Positions 28,199-34,158 of a stretch of DNA of 34,158 bases are shown piece by piece. Under the pieces are notes generated by a model. The model was not told the DNA's origin and ran no database searches. It worked only from the letters and a program-made list of their open reading frames with translations. The DNA comes from Treponema sp. GTDB taxonomy: Bacteria > Spirochaetota > Spirochaetia > Treponematales > Breznakiellaceae. How positions within the stretch are numbered: position 1 is the stretch's first letter; the number at the start of each line of letters is the position of its first letter. The translations under genes and the position numbers were made by a program. The stretch lies in the NCBI GenBank assembly GCA_031276815.1, contig JAISMJ010000073.1, positions 1 to 34,158 on the forward strand. Direction: 5' to 3'.

Positions 28199-28825
28199 TT
28201 ACACCGCGCGGTTTTTCTCCCGTAGCATATCCGTATAGTACCGCGCCTCGATCTTGTCTTCCTCAATGCCAGTTCTATCGAGACAAGACAGAAGCCGACG
28301 GCGCACTACGGACACGGTACGCTCATCACCACAGCCAGTAAGGATTTCGAGTTCAACAAACCACCCGAGCCCCGCAACCTCGCATAACTCTATAGTAATC
28401 GGCGGATTATTCCCGCTATCCGGCGGGTTTTCGTCTTCAAATCGCCACGCCCAGCCGGTTTTATGCTTGCATAGCGCGAGATGCAGCCCAAAGAGGGTAA
28501 GCAATCCCTCAAACGGTTTTTCAGAGCCGTCTTCCATTATAGAAAACTCCCGTTCGGTATTGACTTCAATACGATCGCGGGTTTCTTTCGTTTTATAAGT
28601 TACCCAAGTTTGCGTACTGCGCTGCAAAACGCCGGAAGCGTTTTCCACATAATCCGTTTCCTTTCTGATCCGTATGCTGGACGTGAAGAGCGCAGCGCTT
28701 GGTTCACGAGGTCGCCAATACGCATCCTCTTTATCAAACGCCTTGATATACCGGGCAAAAGACGAGATAACAGACTTTGTTGTGTGCGGATCATCAACCC
28801 GCGCTTTTACTTCAATTTCGATCAT
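28199..28825 (-). CDS. CYTH-domain protein (class IV adenylate cyclase / triphosphatase-like)
   Basis: N-terminal ExExK motif in MIEIEVKARV and CYTH layout (SIRIRKE, WVTYKTKE, FVELEI). Confidence 0.8.
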   Translation of the reverse strand: MIEIEVKARVDDPHTTKSVISSFARYIKAFDKEDAYWRPREPSAALFTSSIRIRKETDYVENASGVLQRSTQTWVTYKTKETRDRIEVNTEREFSIMEDGSEKPFEGLLTLFGLHLALCKHKTGWAWRFEDENPPDSGNNPPITIELCEVAGLGWFVELEILTGCGDERTVSVVRRRLLSCLDRTGIEEDKIEARYYTDMLREKNRAV

Positions 28826-28856
28826 ATTATTATAATTAGTTCATTAATCAGTTCAT

Positions 28857-28885
28857 TTGACAATTTTTTATTTTTCTTATATACT
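28857..28885 (+). promoter_or_regulatory. Near-consensus sigma70 promoter upstream of the 28971 gene
   Basis: TTGACA (28857-28862), 17 nt, TATACT (28880-28885). Confidence 0.6.
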
Positions 28886-28970
28886 GATTACTATATCATG
28901 ATAGCGTATCGCGGACTAACAAGGCGTAACGTCCCATTATTGAATTTAGTATAGACGAAAAGGAAAAAAT

Positions 28971-29813
28971 TTGCAACGGCAGTTTATGTTTATGCAGAGG
29001 ATGTTTCTCTCTGTTTTTTTGTTTGCGTGCGTAATACGCATCTTTGGAGAAAGCGTTCATACAGTCAAAAACGATGAAACGATTTACTCTATAGCTCTCT
29101 CTTACGGAGTAAGCATGGATGCGCTTATGAAACTGAATGGTATCACGGATCCCAAAAAATTACGCGCCGGGCAGAAACTCAAAATACCGGAGAAACTAGC
29201 GATTGGCTCTCATGGACAAAGCGTTGCGACATATAATAAAGAATATACCGCAATCAAGGGAGATACTCTGTTTGCCCTTGCAAGAAAAAACAACACCACT
29301 GTAGCGGCTATTCGCGCTGCAAACGGGCTTTCCGAATCGTACGTATTAAAAGTGGGCGATAAACTGAAAATCCCATTTGCGGTAACTGAACAACAGAACT
29401 CCGCGCCATCTCAGCCGCAGAGAGTTGCTGTTCAGAGCAACGCCGGTCCTCTACCGAAATATGGCGCTACTACATGGCCCGTTGAGGTACGATCTATTGC
29501 AAAAGCGGAAGGTAAACTGGAGAACGGCGTAATCGTTACGAGTTATGCATCTGAGTCGGTCCGAAGTCTCACTGGCGGCGTCGTAAAAGCTGCGGGACCT
29601 TACTTTAATTTCAGAAACGTCGTTGTCGTGCAGTCGAAAGAAGGCTATTTGTATACGTATGGCGGCTGTGAACGTCTTTCGGTGAAGGTGGGAGATCAGG
29701 TAGGAGTAGGAACAGAACTCGGCAGACTGGACACGAGTAATGATCCACAGCTTTTGCTTATGGTAACAAAAGACAACAAGTCGGTGAATCCCCACGCCGC
29801 TCCGAGAGGGTAA
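28971..29813 (+). CDS. Double-LysM envelope protein with degenerate M23-like C-terminus
   Basis: Signal peptide; LysM HTVKNDETIYSIALSYGV...LKIPE and YTAIKGDTLFALARKNNT...LKIPF; C-terminal GGVVKAAGPYFNFRNVVVVQSKEGYLYTYGGC. Confidence 0.85.
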   Translation: MQRQFMFMQRMFLSVFLFACVIRIFGESVHTVKNDETIYSIALSYGVSMDALMKLNGITDPKKLRAGQKLKIPEKLAIGSHGQSVATYNKEYTAIKGDTLFALARKNNTTVAAIRAANGLSESYVLKVGDKLKIPFAVTEQQNSAPSQPQRVAVQSNAGPLPKYGATTWPVEVRSIAKAEGKLENGVIVTSYASESVRSLTGGVVKAAGPYFNFRNVVVVQSKEGYLYTYGGCERLSVKVGDQVGVGTELGRLDTSNDPQLLLMVTKDNKSVNPHAAPRG

Positions 29814-29866
29814 GCCTAGAGGTACGCCTCTTGCAATTATCATTCTTTTTCAGGTAGGATAGTACT

Positions 29867-30535
29867 ATGGCTACTAAAAGACTATTTTTTTTATCTTTTT
29901 TGATAACGTCTCTTTCTTTCGGCGCATTTTCGCAGGAAATTATCACCGCTGAACGGTACCTTGAAACAGTATCTGAAAAATACGCCAATATGCGTGATTT
30001 CGAGGCGAAGATCTCCATCCAAGCAAGCGGATCAACTATGACGGGAACTATAAGCTACCTTGTCCCCTACTTCCTACGTATAGACTTCACTACTCCCGCA
30101 GAACAGGTAGTCGTGTTCAACGGAGATATGCTCACCTTATTCCTCCCCGATTACCGCGCAACCTTGACGCAAGAGGTAAGCTCCGGGCGTTCTTCGGCGG
30201 ACGGTCAGGGACTCCGTATTCTCAGGCGTAACTATACGCCTTCTTATGTAACCGGTCCCGCGCCGGTCCTCCTTGAAGGAACTTCTGAATCAGTCGTGAA
30301 ACTGAGGCTAACCAGACGTTCTAGTTCTGAAAGTTTTCGGGAAATCATTGTAAGCGTTAATCCTGATACCAAACTCATACGGCGCATGGATGGTACGACT
30401 CTTACCGGTGCGCTGGTACGGTTCGATTTTTCAGCCATAAAGATCAATCAAGGTATTCCTGAGCAGCGTTTCATTTATGATTCTCCAGCCACAGCAAATA
30501 TGTACCACAATTTCTTATTTAAAGATACGGACTAA
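29867..30535 (+). CDS. LolA-like outer-membrane lipoprotein carrier family protein
   Basis: Signal peptide; YANMRDFEAKISIQASGSTMTGTISYLVPYFLRIDFTTPAEQVVVFNGDMLTLFLP. Confidence 0.75.
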   Translation: MATKRLFFLSFLITSLSFGAFSQEIITAERYLETVSEKYANMRDFEAKISIQASGSTMTGTISYLVPYFLRIDFTTPAEQVVVFNGDMLTLFLPDYRATLTQEVSSGRSSADGQGLRILRRNYTPSYVTGPAPVLLEGTSESVVKLRLTRRSSSESFREIIVSVNPDTKLIRRMDGTTLTGALVRFDFSAIKINQGIPEQRFIYDSPATANMYHNFLFKDTD

Positions 30536-30547
30536 TCGGAGGATGCG

Positions 30548-31645
30548 ATGGAAGGTCTAGGAAATACATTAAAAAAAGCCCGTGAATATAAAAAAGAATC
30601 GCTCGAAGACGTAAGCCGTAAAACCAACATTGCAGTCCGGTACCTGAAAGCCCTAGAAGAAGAAGATTTTTCCCTCTTTATGGGAGAGGTCTACGCTATC
30701 GGTTTTTTGAAAAGTTACGGTATGTACCTCGGCATAAACCCTGATGAACTGCTCCCTTTGTATCGGGCTGTGAAACTACAGGAACAGCCGACACCCGTTG
30801 ATCAACTCATAGATGTACGCCGAAAATTTCCTATAAAAATAGTTCTTCATATTCTCGTGGCGCTTGCGATTAGCGTAGCTATTGCGGGGGGCGTGTACTT
30901 CGTGCTGCATCTACCCAAAAGAGCGCCGGAAGAGTCGAAATCCCGTAAAACAAAAGAATATATTATGGAGGAAAACCCAACTGACAGGCGGCTGTCCCTA
31001 GGGGATTCCTTTATTGTGCCATATAACGATTCTAATTACCAGTTTATGCTGATGAATATCGGTGAATATGTGAACATTACATCTCCAATTGGCGATCTTC
31101 GGCTCGATCTGGGACAGGAAGTCAGAGTCGATATGGATAACGACGGCTACAATGAGTTAAAGATCGTAGCTGCGGACTTTGTGAAAAATCATCCGAATAC
31201 GGGGGCACGTATGTATTTCGAGCTTGACGACTCATCGCCGTCGGCAATGGCGGCCTCCCCCGAAACCGCCGAATTCGCCTCTGGTACTGGAAACAATCAA
31301 GCTATTCCCGTAATCGTTATGTTCTCATCTCCCACACCGTACCCATTCACCTTACAAGTAACATTTCAAGGCTACTGTCTTTTCCGTTGGGAAATTCTTG
31401 CGGAACTGAACAGGCAGGGACGCAATGAGCAGTACTTTGAACGGGGCAATGAACTCAACATTCAAGCGCAAAACGGCGTCCGTATTGGCGCGTCCAACGC
31501 CGCTACTGTCAAGATTCAGGTTATTGGCGGTGGGAATACCGTACCCATTGATCTGGGCAGCGCGGGTGAAGTCGTAGTCGCGGACATCCGCTGGATAAAA
31601 GACGAGGATAACCGTTACCGGCTTGTGCTGGCGCCGCTTGAGTAA
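30548..31645 (+). CDS. RodZ-like helix-turn-helix membrane protein
   Basis: N-terminal LGNTLKKAREYKKESLEDVSRKTNIAVRYLKALEEEDFSLFMGEVYAIGFLKSYGMYLGINPDELL, then one TM segment. Confidence 0.8.
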   Translation: MEGLGNTLKKAREYKKESLEDVSRKTNIAVRYLKALEEEDFSLFMGEVYAIGFLKSYGMYLGINPDELLPLYRAVKLQEQPTPVDQLIDVRRKFPIKIVLHILVALAISVAIAGGVYFVLHLPKRAPEESKSRKTKEYIMEENPTDRRLSLGDSFIVPYNDSNYQFMLMNIGEYVNITSPIGDLRLDLGQEVRVDMDNDGYNELKIVAADFVKNHPNTGARMYFELDDSSPSAMAASPETAEFASGTGNNQAIPVIVMFSSPTPYPFTLQVTFQGYCLFRWEILAELNRQGRNEQYFERGNELNIQAQNGVRIGASNAATVKIQVIGGGNTVPIDLGSAGEVVVADIRWIKDEDNRYRLVLAPLE

Positions 31646-31675
31646 GATGTTTCATGGTATCTGCGGCGAGAAGCG

Positions 31676-33037
31676 ATGAAATACTTTATCGATCCATTCG
31701 GCTGCTTTAAAAACCAAGTGGATGCGGAAACCATGATGGCGTTCCTAAACAAGGACGGCTGGGTTTTCGCAGATGCTGAAGAGGCGGACGTTATCATCGT
31801 CAATTCCTGTGGATTCATAGAACGCGCGAAACAGGAGTCCATCAATGCGGCGATTGGATGGCGCGCCCTGTATCCGAACAAGAAGATCGTCCTTGCCGGC
31901 TGTTTAAGCCAGCGGTATGCATCCGAACTTGAAGAATCCCTTACTGAAGTCGATGTGATCTTCGGCAACAAAGACCTCTCAAACATCCGCGCCGCTGTTT
32001 CCGCAGTGGTACGCGGAGAAGGACGCGGCACAGCCGCCGGTTATGCCGCTCCTGAACAGGCGGCTTCCAGCGACGAAATCGAAACCGTCTTGCCGGAAAG
32101 ACCTCTACTCTCCCTGCCCGGCTCCGCTTATATTAAAATCAGCGAAGGGTGCGATAACCGTTGCGCGTTCTGCTCCATTCCATTCATACGCGGACGTTTG
32201 AGAAGCAGAACGATTCCTGCAATCGTGGGAGAATGTTCCGCGCTCCTCATGCGCGGCGTTAAAGAACTCTGCCTCATTGGACAGGACATAGGCTCATTCG
32301 GCATGGACAGGGGCGGCACTCAGGAACTGCCCGATCTGCTGGCGGCTATCTCCGCCCTATCGGGCGATTTTTGGGTGCGGCTACTCTACATACATCCGGA
32401 GCATGTTCCTCTGCAAATCCTCGCTCTCATGCAGAACGATACGCGCTTTCTGCCCTATTTTGATCTCCCCTTCCAGCATGGATCTGCGTCCATTCTCAAA
32501 GCCATGAACCGCCAGCAGTGCGCGGAGGACTATCTTGCCCTGCTTGCCGCGATTCGTTCCGCCCTGCCGGACGCGGTTGTCCGCTCAACTTTCCTGCTCG
32601 GCTTTCCCGGCGAAACTGAAAAAGATATGGATGAACTGCTTGATTTTCAGGAGAAAGCCACGCTGGACTGGCTTGGTTGCTTCACCTATTCGCGGGAGGA
32701 GTATACAAGTGCGTATTCGATGAAGAACCGCGTTTCAAAAAAGACGGCGCTGGAACGAAAACAGCGAGTGGAGCGGAAACAGACGGCGATTACCGAACTG
32801 CGGATGGAACGTTTCATTGGGCGCTCGCTTGACATGCTTATAGAGGAAGCAATTCAGAGAGAAGACCTCTATTTCGGCAGATTGTTCTGTCATGCGCCGG
32901 AAGTAGACGGTTCTGTGGTTATCTCATCAGACGCGGTTCTGGAAACAGGAACTTTTATTCGGGGCGCGGTATTCGCCCGTACAGGATATGATCTGCACGC
33001 TACGGTGCTGCCCTCGCACACCGTACCGACCTGTTGA
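31676..33037 (+). CDS. rimO: Ribosomal protein uS12 methylthiotransferase RimO
   Basis: UPF0004 start (GCFKNQVDAETM), radical SAM motif EGCDNRCAFCSIPFIRG, DLPFQHGSASILKAMNR. Confidence 0.93.
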   Translation: MKYFIDPFGCFKNQVDAETMMAFLNKDGWVFADAEEADVIIVNSCGFIERAKQESINAAIGWRALYPNKKIVLAGCLSQRYASELEESLTEVDVIFGNKDLSNIRAAVSAVVRGEGRGTAAGYAAPEQAASSDEIETVLPERPLLSLPGSAYIKISEGCDNRCAFCSIPFIRGRLRSRTIPAIVGECSALLMRGVKELCLIGQDIGSFGMDRGGTQELPDLLAAISALSGDFWVRLLYIHPEHVPLQILALMQNDTRFLPYFDLPFQHGSASILKAMNRQQCAEDYLALLAAIRSALPDAVVRSTFLLGFPGETEKDMDELLDFQEKATLDWLGCFTYSREEYTSAYSMKNRVSKKTALERKQRVERKQTAITELRMERFIGRSLDMLIEEAIQREDLYFGRLFCHAPEVDGSVVISSDAVLETGTFIRGAVFARTGYDLHATVLPSHTVPTC

Positions 33038-33191
33038 TTTTTTAGCCTAATTGATGCGGTGCGTTCTGACAACGGTGGCGTTCTGCGTTATAGTACTTCG
33101 CATGAATAGGTCTATAACCGCCGGATGAATCCGTGCAGATTGAAATTTGTTCTCGGAATAAATAAATAAAATATAACGCAAAAATTACTTC

Positions 33192-33380
33192 GCATAACGG
33201 GACTGTTTACGCTTCGCCGCAGTAGCGGCTCGGGCTACGTTTTGGCTAGGTCATTCCGCTACGCTTCATTCCCACGCCAAAACTCTGCCACATTTTTGCA
33301 GCCCTGGTCTTGCTACGCAAGCCCTTATTCGGGCTGCAAAACCGTCGTAAACAGCCGGAACGTTATGTGTAATTTGGACT
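33192..33380. repeat. Long attC-like structured site
   Basis: Left arm GCATAACGGGACTGTTTACGC (33192-33212), right arm CGTAAACAGCCGGAACGTTATGTG (33346-33369); internal IRs GTTTTGGC/GCCAAAAC (33239-33246, 33276-33283) and TTTTGCAGCCC/GGGCTGCAAAA (33294-33304, 33331-33341). Confidence 0.55.
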
Positions 33381-33456
33381 GAAATTAGTTGGAAAAATAT
33401 TGAAAAAATGTTTTTTAGAAATAAAATAAACACAAAGGATAATCTGGTTAAATATT

Positions 33457-33920
33457 ATGGAGAATAAAAAAGTTTGCACTGAATGTTATTCAGATAATCC
33501 CCGTAAACACCGTTGAATGGCGCAAGGGAATGTCTTGAAAATCATAGACAATATATATGCTCGACCTGTGGAAGAATTGTGTGTATTGATTTGGGCGGAG
33601 AAAGAAAGGCGAGATGTTTTTCCCTTTTAAGACAAAAGAAATGGCAATATTATATTTAAAATGTGCCGAAATAATTACAAATTCAAATTGTGAAATTTAT
33701 GAAGTAATATATAAAAGAGGAGACAAAAGATACAAAATATTTGAAACGGAAGATGAGTTAAATAACTTTCTGGAAAAATAAAGATGTAAAATGTGAAAAC
33801 AAATGTCCTGTATATATTAAGAAAAAACACAAGACAGTATCGGAAAAACAGGTGAGATATTTAACAAAAGATGAAGTGGAAAAATATATTACCGAACGGG
33901 AAGAAATGGGAATAAAATAA
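33457..33920 (+). pseudogene. Cys-rich cassette-type hypothetical protein with two frameshifts (or sequencing indels)
   Basis: MENKKVCTECYSDNPRKHR / NGARECLENHRQYICSTCGRIVCIDLGGERKARCFFPFKTKEMAILYLKCAEIITNSNCEIYEVIYKRGDKRYKIFETEDELNNFLEK / KDVKCENKCPVYIKKKHKTVSEKQVRYLTKDEVEKYITEREEMGIK across frames. Confidence 0.7.
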
Positions 33921-34042
33921 TTATGTAAAAAACATTGAAAGTAATAATGGGAATGTTATAAAAGATAATGGGTAGCTCACTCTGGTTAAGGCAATGAAGA
34001 AAATGATTGGAATACGGTAAACGGAGTATAGGCGGAGGGAAC

Positions 34043-34158
34043 ATGGCAAAGGAAGCGAAGGCGCGGATAAAAATAAATAAACTTCTGGAACAGGCGGGGT
34101 GGCGGTTCTTTGACGATGAAAACGGAAAGGCATCCATTACCCTTGAATCGTGCGTAGC
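34043..34158 (+). CDS. Start of a type I restriction enzyme R subunit-like protein (partial)
   Basis: ATG after GGCGGAGGG; MAKEAKARIKINKLLEQAGWRFFDDENGKASITLESCVA resembles HsdR-type N-termini. Confidence 0.55.
   Translation, partial: MAKEAKARIKINKLLEQAGWRFFDDENGKASITLESCV

Noticed and set aside
104-33072. Many ORFs of 60-170 aa antisense to, or out of frame with, larger genes
   Set aside because: They overlap well-supported genes (e.g. 264-788+, 7744-8190-, 21785-22093-), have no recognisable motifs, and are expected in GC-rich coding DNA.

Overview
The window looks like spirochete (Treponema-like) chromosome. Most of it is conserved housekeeping and envelope genes: two InlB-B-repeat lipoproteins, a P-loop ATPase with an Asp23-like tail, MoxR, an Rsm22/METTL17-like Cys-motif methyltransferase, LamG/FN3, TPR, HDOD, MBL and HD proteins, RecO, a PhoR/PhoB-like pair, a PUR-family protein, a phosphohexomutase, LysM/M23 proteins, tRNA-Ala(CGC), class III and CYTH cyclase-like proteins, LolA-like and RodZ-like proteins, RimO, and the start of an HsdR-like gene. 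The more unusual material is intergenic. (1) Two related structured sequences (5345-5520 and 8652-8819) resemble the 3' end/omega-RNA of IS200/IS605 TnpB elements, but no tnpB is present; one sits directly behind a near-consensus sigma70 promoter, and there are weaker echoes at about 24475 and 33968. (2) attC-like integron sites at about 16187-16232, 16773-16804 and 33192-33380 flank or precede cassette-like ORFs, with no integrase in the window. (3) There are two 15-nt G:C homopolymers: G15 intergenic, and C15 inside a decayed gene. (4) Two truncated pseudogenes are fused tail-to-tail, one of them a DNA methyltransferase remnant. (5) An 11-unit degenerate 21-bp tandem repeat encodes a heptad peptide. 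Everything was read by eye; no searches or folding calculations were run.
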